Below, one piece after another: positions 20,601-33,627 of a stretch of 64,000 nt of DNA. The position numbers were made by a program, and so were the translations under genes. The DNA lies in NCBI RefSeq assembly GCF_933775445.1, contig NC_065872.1, forward strand, positions 3,472,001-3,536,000. The letters run 5' to 3'. Each line of letters opens with the position of its first letter. Position 1 is the first letter of the stretch. The stretch is from Argentina anserina (taxonomy: Eukaryota > Streptophyta > Magnoliopsida > Rosales > Rosaceae). Under the pieces are notes generated by a model, which was not told the origin of the DNA, ran no database searches, and saw nothing but the letters and a program-made list of their open reading frames with translations.

Positions 20601-23391
20601 ATGGACACTGCGTTCGAGCTCGATGAAGGTTCTCGCGCCAATTTTCTTAAGCTAGTTATGCAGTCGATTAGTTGCTCTTACATTTGCTTATGGCGGTCTT
20701 TTTTTCCCAAGTATGTATCTCACTTTTCCAGTTCTGGATCTGTAGACTAATATAAATATGCAGCCACTCATGTATATGTGAATGGTTATTGTAAATGTGC
20801 AGCTGTTTATTGTTTTTTGATGGTGTTTATGATGAAGAAAACCGACCCGCCAGCTCTTCGTCTTCTGGAGTTAGTCTAGCTCGGAGGCTTTTCGATGAGT
20901 ATCGACGGTCAATGATCCCAATCGTCCAAAATGAGTAAGCACATGCATGTCATGATCAGTACTAGTCTTCTTATATAATTTGGCTGATATCAAGATTGAT
21001 AAATTGATATTAGCTAGTCTGATTAATTTCTTTACAATATCCGATCAGATGTGTTCCAGGATTCGCTTTCAGAAATAGCCTTGCCTATGTAGAGCTACAA
21101 GAAACGGACCTCCAAAGACTGGCATCAGTTCAAATTCAGAATCAATTCTATCAGGAAGCAAGAATTAAGGTAGGTTGCTAGCACTATGATGATTCAGTGG
21201 ATGTTAGTCATGTTACATACACTGATACACACATTTATACAAACACCCAATATATAATTATATTTACTCATTGCATGTGTACACCTTTCTCTTAGTACAG
21301 ACTGCAGTTTTCATGGGGTGCAAGAGTGGAGAGATTGAACTAGGATTCTCCAATGTGTCTCAAGTAAGACTATCTTTCATTTTCATACACAAACTAATTA
21401 GCAGATAATTATCTGAATTATTGAGCTTTAATTAGTTTTGTTTTTAATTCGCAGATGAACGTAAAGAAAGAACTGATCATGAGAAGCTGGATGCTGGCAG
21501 AAGCTTTCTCTAAATCCCAATTTTCTCCACGTACAGTTGAAGTAGTTAGGGCAAATACTGAGCAGCAAAACCAACTTTCATCATCTACCTCATCTTTGAG
21601 ATCGCCATCAACCATGGATAGCCCCGAATATTCGTCCCTCATCTTCAACACTATTCAAGCATCTACTGCTACTACTTCGCTCCATATCCCATCTGATCAA
21701 GTACTCTTTACTAATACAAACTTTACTTCATTATTCCAACCAACTGTATCACCAACTACAAACATTATTAGTAGTACTAGTACTAGTAGTAGTAGTCCTC
21801 ATCAACAAACCATGCAAGCAATTTCTCGAATTCGAGGGAATGTCCAATTACCAGCTCCTGAATTCGAAGATGCTGAGATTACAAGAGCCATCCTTGCTGT
21901 CCTGACTTCTCCTTCTTCTTCCCCTTCTCCTCCTTTTTCTGTATCTCCACACCAATCAGTAACTCGAGCATTGAGTAGTGATTCGGCTCCTAGTCCTAGT
22001 CATCATGGCCTGCTTAACCCGAAAGCCGGCAGTGCTTTCAAGAATTACATCTCATCGCCATTGGCCCCAAGAACACAAATGAAAGGCGCTGCTAATTTAG
22101 GAGTGCGTAAGCAAACTATGGTGAAGCGATCGATTTCCTTCTTGAGAAGCTTAAATCTAATGAGAATTCGCGATCAAGGTATGCAGCAAGCTGCAACCCG
22201 CCCCACGACCAGTCAGTTGCATCATATGATATCTGAGCGCAAAAGGCGTGAGAAACTCAACGAAAGCTTTCATTCTTTAAGATCCCTACTTCCTCCTGGA
22301 ACCAAGGTACGTCAAAACTCTTAATATGTAATGTTGTCAAGTCTGAAACAATTGTCAAGTACTTAAAATAACAATTTACAAACTATGATGATGACGATTG
22401 CGTACTGGCAGGTTTGGTTGTAAGGTGTAATCTTATGTTTAATTTGCATTATGCATGCAGAAAGACAAAGCATCGGTGCTTACAACTGCAAGGGATTACT
22501 TAACTAGTTTAAAAGCTCAAGTTGATGAGCTTAGCAAGCGAAACCAGCAGTTAGAGGCAGCTGCAAAGCTTAAAACTAAAGAAGAAGAAGAAAAAGATCC
22601 AGAAGAAGATCAAGAAGAAGTGGAAGCAGCTGCCTCCTCGTCCACCGAAAGAGTTAGTGTTACACTTACGCATGTATCTAGTTCGAGCACAGATCAAGAT
22701 CATCAAATTATTGCCCTGCAAGTAATGGTGAGATCAGGAGAATGTTCGACCGAAGATATAGTAATTAGAATCTTGGAATTCTTGAAGCAAGTAAAGAACA
22801 TGAGCTTGATGTCCATGCAAGCGAGTACTAGGAAAACAGAATTGCATCCCAATATCAACCGCGTGGTCTTGATATTAAGAGTTAATGATCAGGTATGCAA
22901 TCTTATTTATCTAATTAATTACTAATTAGATTATATAACTGTGTCTGCAATCTGCATGCAAACCAAAACCTCGCTTAATTCCTAGTAGTTCTAGGAAAGT
23001 TCATAAAATAATAACTGCAACAAAAGTTGAAACTTTGAGATCGCTACGTAGCATTAATTAACTATCTTTAGGATGATTCCTAATTATATTTTGGTTGTTG
23101 TAGATTTAAATACTAATTGTCACTCTGGGTAAAGGTAATTTTCATAGCGCCATTTTAGCATGCGATCTAAAACTAATAATTGAATAACAGTATGAAATTA
23201 TTAAATATACAGGACTTGATAATAATATAGGAAATGAGAAGGAAGGGGTCTTTACACTTTAATATATTACAAAATTAGTGATTAGAGACTAATTAATTAA
23301 TTACTTTGTGCTTATGTAGGCGAACGAATGGGACAAGTCTGCCTTCCAGGAAGCAATCAGAAGGGTCGTTGCTGACGTGACATATAAATAA
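20601..23391 (+). CDS. bHLH041: bHLH transcription factor, bHLH041-like
   Basis: There are seven exons: 20601-20710, 20813-20934, 21049-21169, 21302-21363, 21455-22306, 22461-22892 and 23320-23391. All have GT/AG introns and phases agree. The protein is about 590 aa. The N terminus (MDTAFELDEG... CSYICLW, then CLLFFDGVYDEEN) is a GAF-like sensor-type domain typical of plant bHLH041. The middle is long and Ser/Thr-rich. The basic helix-loop-helix begins at HHMISERKRREKLNESF, which contains the E-box-contacting H/E/R residues, followed by a leucine-rich helix and an ACT-like C terminus (region EIVIRILEFLKQ). It should bind E/G-box DNA as a dimer in the nucleus. The symbol rests on recall of family resemblance. 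Confidence 0.85.
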
Positions 23392-24841
23392 TTGGAATTT
23401 TTCTTGTAGAATTTTTGACTCGTCAAGATTTTGATATGTGTATGGCTTTGTTCTTCGGATGAGAATCCTCTCTTGATTTGAAAATGCCTGAGTTTTTTCC
23501 TGATATTTTAAGACAGAATGAGATGGTGACACGTGGATTTATCGAATCCAATGGTCTACAATTCCAATTCATCTCCTTTGGTTTCTTCTTTCTTCTCTGT
23601 AATTAGAAAAAAAATCCATTCCCTTCCCTTTCCCTTTGTCTCTCTTCTGTTGCTCTTTGGTTTGTCTCCAAAATTATGGATTTTGTCAGTACTTCCTCCA
23701 TCTCATAGTCATAGATGAGATAAAGTGCTTCTTTAAGATCACAATTCTAATCAAAATCATCCATTTGTGTGCAAAGAAAATATGGGTTCTTACAATTTAA
23801 CTCAAGAAACAGGAAAGGTTCAATCTTTGTTGAAATCTCCAATATCTTGACCAAATTTTGTGGGCAACAAAAGAAAGCAAAACATTAGATAAGTCATAAT
23901 AGTTGAAACAATTCCAACATCGCCTGACTGTTCTGCGAGCTTTATGACATTTAGGGACACATATAAGTGGTTTCCAATGTTAAAGCATAAGTTAAAAATA
24001 TGGTTTTAATTTAGTTTGTGGGTCTCCATAGTTCCGCTATCGATCTTCGTTGTTCTCTATAAAATCACTCGTTATGTTTGACGTGCATGCGTGAATGCTT
24101 TGACAAAATTGATGCTTTTGTTTATCTCTTTACATGGTTTTGAAACATAGTTAGTACGTGGGGTTTACAAATTACTATGATAAGTATGATTAGTATTTCC
24201 TTCATGTTTGAATTTGTTTAACATGCATGAGCGTACAGAAGAATGCAAGTTTGGTTCATGGCATACATATACATATACATGTTTTATTTTTTATACTTAA
24301 ATTGGAAATTGGGTGAGGTTGGTAGAGAGAGAGAGAGAGAGAGACTGGGTCTGGGAGAGCTGGGAGAGCTGGGAGAGAAATCTTCCATAAACGAGAGAAG
24401 AAAAAAGAAAAGTTGTCAGCTATTGGATGAAGTTTTAAACACGTGTCGCCAGTTTCTAGGTCAGCAAGATCAGGAGATATAATAGATCAGGAGAGGATCC
24501 GGATCCTTCTTCTTTTGGCATTGGATGCATGCTTTCTATTGAGTTTTTGGCCCTCACATCCGGCTATCTTCAACATCCGATTAGTTTCCCAACTCATAAT
24601 CTATTTCATTCAATTTTTTTTGCTGCGCCTCTATATTTTCGATTAAAATTTTCAATTACATGTAATACGCAATAGCTAGTAACATGCACCTAAGTCTCAA
24701 TTTATGTACTAAAACGTAGTGCACTCGATATGATCAAGTACTATATCGAAAAGACTCCACCACAAAACTACATGAAAAAAAAACATATTTATAAAATGAA
24801 CACTAATAGTGATTGAACCTGTATATAACAAAGTAAACAAC
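23392..24841. other. Intergenic region after bHLH041
   Basis: The first few hundred bases are probably 3' untranslated sequence. A (GA)n run and three CTGGGAGAG units lie at 24325-24380. The short ORFs here show no recognisable protein. There are no terminal repeats. Confidence 0.4.
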
Positions 24842-26699
24842 TGTAACGACCCCAAAATTTCGAGCTTAAAAACTCAAAATTCTAAAGTCGTTAAACACAA
24901 AATAATCTCAAATAAATCGAAATCATTAAAGTGTAACAGCGGATCAATTCTGAGTTCTCAATACAACTCAGACAACCAATTATTACAACCCAAATTTATA
25001 ATCCATACATAAAATGGAAATGTAATAATCCTCACAAATCACTCACAAATCTCACAAATAAAATTACACAAATTCTCACACACAAATCCACGCTAAAACC
25101 TCACCACAAGTAGGATACGAACGACGTAGAGCCTCTGTAGTCGTCACTCAACCTCCACTAATCAGCACCTGCGGAATTATCCCCTACACCATCGAATTGG
25201 TGCACCGGGATTGTAAACACAAACCCGGTAAGCTTATAGCTCGTATGAGTAAAAATCGAAATATAATTCGCATATCAAAATATACGAAAGATCACAAAAC
25301 AACAAATATAAATGCCCTCATGAGTCAATGGACAGCCCATCTGGTTGTCCCAAAGAAATATGAAATGAAACGCTCATGAGAAAATTAAGTAACTCTTCTG
25401 GTTATGTAATAACCCTAAATTTTAGACAATGTTAGTTTGATTTGGAATTCTATAAAATTTCGAATTTTATTAGAATGAACGTATTTGGTTGCGACGTTAG
25501 TAAACGAGAAACGGAAACGTTCTCGGAACGTTTAAATTGAAAAACGTTACATTTCAGTAACGTTTATATCGACTTTTATTCCGTCGATCGGTTGCGAAAA
25601 CTTCCTTCACGAAAGTTGTAGAGCTCGTCGATACGAGTTTGTGGATATGTGACACGTTCGAATCGGCCGTCGTACGTAAAAGTTATTAACGACGGAAGTT
25701 AGTTTCCGATTTGGAAAAGGGTATAAAAGGAAAGAACTGAAGGGTTAGGGTTTCCATTTTCGGAAACCCTTCACCCCGCCTCCCTTTTCCCTTTTCTCTC
25801 TCTCCCCCTCGCGATTTTCTCCCTCCCCGAGCTCTCTCTCCCTCACTGACCTCGCCGGCGATCTCCATCGCCATTCGACCGTGGCCTCCACCGCCTAGCG
25901 CAGGAGCACCGCACGGCCCTTCTCTGCAGACCCCGAGGTCGACGCGTCTCCTCGCGATGTCGTTAACCTCCGCGCTCCAACCCGAGACCGCAAGCATCGC
26001 GCCACCATCGAGCACCACTTCGGCGACGCAAGGGCACGGGGGAGAGCTCCACGACGCCGATCCTCTCCCTTAGAGCCCTCCACTATCGACCCAGGGGCAC
26101 CCAAGTCCTCCCCGAGGAATCGAAGGTCCACCTACGATCCGAGCGTTTCCGACATCAAATCGGAGGTTTTAACTGCGATTAAGGTATGATTTGTTGTTAT
26201 TGATGGTTGGATGGTGATTGTGATGAATTTTGGGATCGAATTGAGGAGATCGGAGGTGTGTGAGGAGGAAGGGTTACCGCCGCCTAGAGGCGGCGCGTGG
26301 AGGAGCGTGGGAGGAGTAGGAGGCGGCCTAGGACCGTAGGAAGGAAGAGGGGAAGGAGGGGGAGAGTTTGGAGGCGGCGGTGGCGTGATACGCACCGTGG
26401 TTTGCCTCGGCGCGTGGGCCCCACGCGCGGCCGACCGGAGGTGGCGCGTGTACCACACGCGCCGCCGTGTGAGGCGGTGTAAATAGTTTTGACTGAAAGG
26501 GTATTTTGGTAATTTACTGTGTAACGGTAAATGTAAATGTAAATTTTATTTACTACGGTAAATGTAATTAATTTTTACCTTCGATAAATGTAATTATAAA
26601 TTACTTTCAGTAAATGTAAAAAGTAATTTGTAAAAGGGTAATTTAGTAAATTTTATTTACTGAGTTGTATTTACATTTAAATCGTACGTATACGTATTA

Positions 26700-27012
26700 A
26701 TGTTTATACGTACAGAAATACGTATTAATATTTATACGTACAGAAATACGTATTAATATTTATACGTACAGAAATACGTATTAATATTTATACGTACAGA
26801 AATACGTATTAAAATTTATACGTACAGAAATACGTATTAATATTTATACGTACAGAAATACGTATTAATATTTATACGTACAGAAATACGTATTTAATAT
26901 TTATACGTACAGAAATACGTATTTAATATTTATACGTACAGAAATACGTATATAGTATTTATACGTACAGAAATACGTATATAGTACTTATACGTACAGA
27001 AATACGTATTAA
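26700..27012 (+). repeat. 28-bp tandem array in LTR B (11 copies)
   Basis: The unit is TATACGTACAGAAATACGTA plus a TTAATATT spacer, 28-29 bp, repeated 11 times. TACGTA and ATACGTAT are self-complementary, so each unit can form a small stem. The equivalent array has about seven units in LTR C (31930-32125) and three in LTR A (29505-29582). Confidence 0.9.
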
Positions 27013-27663
27013 TGGAGTATTGCACAGTAACTGTGAATAGTGAACCGTGAACAGTAACTTCGTATAGACCAAAATTGCTGAACAGTAACCGTTTATTACT
27101 GTTTTGGCATTTAAAGGTTTACGAAACGATTCTAAATGCATGTCTTATCTTTTTAAGGTGATCGCTAAATCGAGGAAAGGAATTAGCATCGCGAATTGTG
27201 GAATTACGCTCAAGTCAATAAGGTGAGTAAAATCTCACTGAATTACGAATCTACCCTCGTGGTGATTCAACATTTTTGCAAGTGTGTTTATTTAATGAAT
27301 TACAACATGTATATAACTTAGTGGACTACGTATATATATAGTATAATGGTAATAAATACATATATATATAGTTCATTAAATTACATACTGTTATTAATTC
27401 ATTAAAATAGTCATTTCGGTGACAGAAAAATTGTGCATGTGTGATTTTAATGGTACGATATGATGTGAGATTATCGTACGTAATTTTTCAGGTGTTTATG
27501 AAATATGACATGTATATGATATAGTGGACTATGTATATATTGTATAAATGGTAAATAAATACGAATATATATAGTTTGCTATATAATATACTGTTATGAT
27601 TTTTATTATGGATATACTGTGAAAGTTTTAAAACGTACAATATGATGAGTGATTATTGTACAT

Positions 27664-27835
27664 GATTTTATCACGGAAAATGTGAAATATTGTGATTTGT
27701 CTTCGGACGTGATGTGTGGTACAATATGATGTGAGATTATTGTACATGTGATTTTATCACGGAAAATGTGAAATATTGTGATTTGTCTTCGGACGTGATG
27801 TGTGGTACAATATGATGTGAGATTATTGTACATGT
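27664..27835 (+). repeat. 86-bp tandem duplication in LTR B
   Basis: Two almost identical 86-bp copies start at GATTTTATCACGG (27664 and 27750). LTRs A and C have one copy of this segment, so the duplication happened in B or its immediate source. Confidence 0.85.
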
Positions 27836-30482
27836 GAGGCAAGTCGGAACCTAGCCTTTGGCCGGGCGAAAGTTACGATACAGTTAGAGCTCTAGTCTGT
27901 CTGCCATAGTACTGCATGAGGTAACGGGTGGTTATCTGATCATGGGTACTCAGCTTGTTTGGATGTTGGGTGGCGGGTGGTTACCCAACATCAGCGGTAT
28001 ACTAAGTGAGGGGTAACGGACGTGTACCAGCGCTCATTAGTTACCATTTTGTGAAAGTATTAGAGTAACCAGATGGGTTGCTCGTTTCCTCATGATTTTC
28101 ATTTTACTGTGTTGATGTGGAGTTGTGTCTTTTATGAGACGAGAGTTATTTTAATATTTTACTCATACGAGCTGTAAAGCTTACCGGGTTTGTGTTGCAA
28201 TCCCGGTGCACCAAATTCAATGGTGTAGGGGATACTTCCGCAGGTGCTGAGTAGTGGTGATTGAGTGACGACTCCGAAGACTCGGAGTCGATCGCATCCA
28301 GTCGTGGTGAGGTTCCAGCGTGGATTGTGTGTGTGATTTGGTGTGATTTTAAATTGTGAGGTTGTGAGGATTATATAATTCCATTTGTTATATGTTGAAT
28401 TATCATTTGGGTTTGTAATAATCGGCTTGACTGAGTTATATTTTAAACTCAGATGTGATCCGCTGTTACGCTTTAATGATTTCGATTTATTTGAAATTAT
28501 TTGGTGTTTAACGACTTTAGAATTTTGAGTTTTTAAGCTCGAAATTTTGGGGTCGTTACAGGTTACCCAATGCATTTATAATACGGGTACCAAGAACACT
28601 GGTACACATCTGTTACCCCTCTCGTAATACACCGCTGATATTGGATAGCCACCCGCTACCCAACATCCAAAATAAACTGAGTACCCATGAGCAGATAACC
28701 ACCCGTTACCTCACATGCAGTACTAAGGCAGACAGACTAGAGCTCTAACTGTATCGTAACTTTCGCCCGGCCAAAGGCTAGGTTTCGACTTGCCAAACAC
28801 GTACAATAATCTCACATCATATTGTACCAAAAATCAGGTCCGAAGACAATTCACATTTTAACAATCTCAATGTTAAAAATCACGTACAATAATCTCACAT
28901 CATATTGTACAATTCAAATCACATGCTCAATATAATCACAATAAAATCATAACAGTATATTATATAGCAAACTATATATATTCGTACTTATTTACCATTT
29001 ATACAATACATATATAGTCCACTATATCTTATACATGTCATATTTCACCACACATGCTCAATACACAAACTTCCGTCATCGAAATGACCATTTCTAATGA
29101 ATTAATAACAGTATATAATATAATGAATTATATATATATATATGTACTTATTACCATTATACAGCATATATGTAATCCACTAAATTGTATACATGTTGTA
29201 ATTCATTATTAAATACTCTTGCGAAAATCTTGAATCACCGCGAGGGTAGATTCGTAAATATGTGAGATTTTACTCACCTTATTGACTTGAGCGTAATTCC
29301 ACAATTCCCGAAGATAATTCCTTTCCTAGATTTAACGATCACCTTGAAAAGATAAGAAAAGAATTTAGAATCGTTTCGTAAACCTTTAAATGCCGAAACA
29401 GTAATAATCGGTTACTGTTCAGCAATTTTCGGTTTTACGAAGTTACTGTTCAGTGTTACTGTTCACTGTTAGTATTCACGGTTACTGTACAAATATACAA
29501 TTAATACGTATTTCTATACGTATAAATACGATATACGTATTTCTGTACGTATAAATATTATATACGTATTTATGTACGTATACGTAATGTTTAAAAGTAA
29601 ATACAATCTCAGTAAATAAAATTTACTAAATTACCCTTTTACAAATTACTTTTTACATTTACCGAAAGTAATTTATATTTACATTTACCGTAGATAAAAT
29701 TTAATTACATTTACCGTACGTAAATAAAATTTACATTTACCGTACACAGTAAATTACCAAAATACCCTTCTGTCAAAACTGTTCACATCGCCGCACGTGG
29801 CGGCGCGTGTGGCACACGCGCCGACACTCCCAACGGCGCGTTTCACGCCACCGCCACCCCAAAACTCATCATCTCCTCCTCCTCTTTCTTCCTATGGTCG
29901 CAGACCACCCCTAGACTGCCCCATACCCCCTCACGCGCCGCCTAAGGCGGCGGTGTTCATCATTTCTCCCCTCCTCCCCGATCTCACTCCAATCTCCTCC
30001 ACAATCAACCAAAACATCCACAATACACACCACAACAATCACCACATCATTTAGAATTGAAACCTCATCTATTATTGGTCTTGGAGGCACCGAAGCTCGT
30101 CGGAGAGCTTGGTGCAGTCGTGCGGTCCGGCGAGGCGCGACGAGCTTCACGGCAGCGAGTTGGCTCGGGTCTTGCTCGGTGGTGCGCTGCGACGTGCCTG
30201 CGATGTGGCTGGTGCCGGCGGTGAGGAGCACGTCTCCTTGAGATGGAAGCTTGGTGGTGAGACCGAGAGAGGTGAGGGAGAATCGGGTGAGAGGGAGAGA
30301 GTGAGGATCCGTCGTGCGGTGATCGGGGTTGCTTGTAGATGACCTTGTGAGGCCGCAGGGAGTGGCGGTGAGGGACACGGCCGGCTGACGGAGGAGATCG
30401 CCGATGCAAGCTTTTTCGGAGGGGGAGAGGTCGAGCTCGGGGAGAGAGAAGGAGAAGGGAGGCGGGTCGAAAGGAGAGAGGG

Positions 30483-32839
30483 TGTAACGACCCCAAAATT
30501 TCGAGCTTAAAAACTCAAAATTCTAAAGTCGTTAAACACCAAATAATCTCAAATAAATCGAAATCATTAAAGCGTAACAGCGGATCACATCTGAGTTTAA
30601 AATATGACTCAGTCAAGCCGATTATTACAAACCCAAATGATAATTCAACATATAACAAATGGAATTGTATAATCCTCACAACAACCTCACAAATAAAATC
30701 ACACCAAATCACACACAGAATCCACGCTGGAACCTCACCACGACTGGATGCGATCGACTTCGAGTCTTCGGAGTCGTCACTCAATCACCACTACTCAGCA
30801 CCTGCGGAAGTATCCCCTACACCATTGAAATTGGTGCACCGGGATTGCAACACAAACCCGGTAAGCTTTACAGCTCGTATGAGTAAAATATTAAAATAAC
30901 TATCGTCTCATAAAAGACACAACTCCACATCAACACAGTATAATGAAAATCATGAGAAAACGAGCAACCCATCTGGTTACTCTAATACTTTCACAAAATG
31001 GTAACTAATGAGCGCTGGTACACATCCGTTACCCCTCACTTAGTATACCGCTGATGTTGGGTAACCACCCGCCACCCAACATCCAAAACAAGCTGAGTAC
31101 CCATGAGCAGATAACCACCCGTTACCTCCATGCAGTACTATGGCAGACAGACTAGAGCTCTAACTGTATCGTAACTTTCGCCCGGCCAAAGGCTAGGTTC
31201 CGACTTGCCTCACATGTACAATAATCTCACATCATATTGTACCACACATCACGTCCGAAGACAAATCACAATATTTCACATTTTCCGTGATAAAATCACG
31301 TACAATAATCACACATCATATTGTACGTTTTAAAACTTTCACGATATATCCACAATAAAAATCATAACAGTATATTATATAGCAAACTATATATATTCGT
31401 ATTTATTTACCATTTATACAATATATACATAGTCCACTATATCCTACACATGTCATATTTCATAAACACCTGAAAAATTACGTACAATATTCTCACATAC
31501 ACATGCTCAATTTTCCGTCACCGAAATGACTATTTTTAATGCATTAATAACAGTACGTAATTTAATGAACTATATATATATTATGTACCTATTACCATTA
31601 TACTATATATATGTAGTCCACTAAATTATATACATGTTATAATTCATTTGATAAACACACTTGCAAAATGTTGAATCACCACGAGGGTAGATTCGTAAAT
31701 TCGGTGAGATTTTACTCACCTTATCGACTCAAGCGTAAATCCTCAATTCCCGATGATAATTCCTTTCCTCGATTAATGATCACCTTAAAAGAATAAGAAA
31801 AGAATTTAGAATCGTTTCGTAAACCTTTAAATGCCGTAACAGTATTAATTGGTTACTGTTCAGCAATTTTCGGTTTTACGAATTTACTGTTCACGGTTCA
31901 CTATTCACGGTTACTGTGTAATACTCAATTAATACGTATTTCTGTACGTATAAATACTATATATATTTCTGTACGTATAAATATTAAATACGTATTTCTG
32001 TACGTATAAATATTAATACGTATTTCTGTACGTATAAATATTAATACGTATTTCTGTACGTATAAATATTAATACGTATTTCTGTACGTATAAATATTAA
32101 TACGTATTTCTGTACGTATACGTACGATTTAAATTACCAAAATACCCCTATCGGAAAACATTTTCACACCGCCGCAAGTGGCGGCGCGTGTGGCACACGC
32201 GCCACCTCCGGCGGGCCGCGCGTGGGGCCCACGCGCCGAGGCTAACCACGGCGCGTATCACGCCACCGCCGCCTCCAAAACCACCCTCTACCTTCCCTCT
32301 GCCTTCTCACGGCCTCACACCGTGCCTAGCCCCCTCTACTCGCCCACACGCGCCGCCTAAGGCGGCGGTACCTCCCCCTCAATCCAACCTCCGATCTCCA
32401 CCCCAAAACATCACAAATCCACACAAATTTTCAACAACAACATCACAACCATCAACCTAGGCTATACTCACCCCGATTTAAGCTCGAAGACCACCGGAGA
32501 CGTGCGTAGGAGCGGCGGAGTCGGATCGTGTTAGGCGAGCAACCCACGTTCGTCTGAGCTTCGATCTCTCTGCAAGGGGGGTGCTAGGGCGGCGTGCGAT
32601 GACAACAAGCTGGTCACTGATCCCTAGTTCTGTCGGCGACGTCGCGTGGAACGACGGAGCTTCCCTCCAAGCCTCGGGTTGTCTCGAGGATGCTAACGGC
32701 GGCGAGACACGATGCGGCGAGCTAGTGGGTAGTTGAGAATATCCACGCGAAGCTCCTTGGACCGGCGGTGATAGACACGCAGGCCGGAGTTCGCCGGATT
32801 GAATCGAAGAATTTTCTGAAGGGGGAGGGAGGAGTTTCG

Positions 32840-32874
<35 letters not shown>

Positions 32875-33258
32875 TGTGCGGCGGAAATGAAGGGTTTCCT
32901 GTTATGGAAACCCTAGAAAGAAAACAATTCCTTTTTATACTAGTTTCCAAATCGGAAACTAACTTCCGACGTGAATAACTTTTACGTACGATGTCCGTTT
33001 CGAACGCGTCACATACCCACGAACTCGTATCAACGAGGTCTACAACTTTCATGAAGGAAGTTTTCGCAACCGAGCAACGGAATAAAAGTCGATAAAATCG
33101 TTCGGAAACGTAACGTTTTTCTTAACAACGTTCCGAAAACGTTTCCGTTTTTCGTTTCAAAACATCGCAAACAATAAGTTTCATTTTATTTGAAATTCCA
33201 AAACTTAATAGAATTCAAATTAATTCAAAATTGTATTTGAAATTTTAGGGTTATTGCA
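30483..33258 (-). mobile_element. Inner solo LTR (C), 2776 bp
   Basis: The plus strand reads TGTAACGACCCC... to ...TTTAGGGTTATTGCA. It is flanked by a perfect 5-bp duplication GAGGG (30478-30482 and 33259-33263) inside LTR A. Orientation is opposite to B, with the TATA box at about 32931-32945 on the minus strand. It carries the same module order as B but only seven 28-bp array units (31930-32125), plus a (GA)n run at 32838-32872. Sequence near its 3' end is closer to B than to A, so B and C are younger relatives. Confidence 0.88.
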
Positions 33259-33627
33259 GAGGGAGGGTTTCTAATTATGGAAACCCTAATCCCATAAATA
33301 TCTATTTATACTAGTTTCCAAATCGGAAACTAACTTCAGACGTTAATAACTTTTACGTACGTCGTCCGATTAGAACGCGTCACATATCCATGAACTCGTA
33401 TTGACGAGCCCTACGTCTTTCGTGAAGGAAGTTTTCGCAACCGATCGACAGAATAAAAATCGATATAAACGTTACGGAAATGTAACGTTTTTCAATTTAA
33501 ACGTTCCGAGAACGTTTCCGTTTCTCGTTTAATAACGTCGCAACCAAACACATTCATTCTAATTAAAATTCGAAATTTTATAGAATTCAAATCAAACTAA
33601 TATTGTTTGAAATTTAGGGTTATTACA

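Larger units (their letters stand above)
25405..28560 (+). mobile_element. Inner solo LTR (B), 3156 bp
   Basis: Starts TGTAATAACCCTAAATTTT and ends AAATTTTGGGGTCGTTACA. It is flanked by a perfect 5-bp target duplication GGTTA (25400-25404 and 28561-28565) inside LTR A. A TATA box (GTATAAAAGG) at 25731-25740 sets plus-strand orientation, so U3 is about 325 bp followed by a very long transcribed leader. Contents in order: AT-rich U3, a GC-rich block (25770-26480), an 11-copy 28-bp array (26700-27012), a tandem 86-bp duplication (27664-27835), and the conserved end. There is no gag/pol. LTR ends of this type followed by a Met-tRNA site are familiar from plant Ty3-gypsy chromoviruses (inference). 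Confidence 0.88.
24842..33627 (-). mobile_element. Outer solo LTR (A), split by insertions B and C
   Basis: On the plus strand it starts TGTAACGACCCCAAAATTTC at 24842 and ends AGGGTTATTACA at 33627. It is interrupted by LTR B (25405-28560) and LTR C (30483-33258). Its own pieces are 24842-25404, 28566-30482 and 33264-33627, about 2.84 kb in total and colinear with B and C. TG...CA ends (reading the minus strand as TGTAATAACCC... to ...GGTCGTTACA) and the absence of gag/pol mark a solo LTR. A TATA box lies near 33300-33312 on the minus strand. It is the most diverged of the three, so the oldest. A clean outer target duplication was not found. Confidence 0.85.

Noticed and set aside
25686..26482. 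Several GC-rich ORFs with proline/arginine-rich products in the LTR region
   Set aside because: They overlap on both strands, recur with stops in LTRs A and C and have no domain. They are by-products of a GC-rich block inside LTR B.
29797..30496. ORFs on both strands in LTR A resembling proline-rich proteins
   Set aside because: Same GC-rich LTR segment as above. No conserved frame among the three LTR copies.
24842..33627. Interpretation as a large palindromic satellite or a complete retrotransposon
   Set aside because: The 5-bp duplications GGTTA and GAGGG and the TG...CA ends show separate LTR insertions. No gag/pol, primer-binding site or polypurine tract is present.
24842..33627. Exact target duplication for outer LTR A
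   Set aside because: The flanks (ACAAC on the left, CAATT on the right) do not match well enough, so none is claimed.
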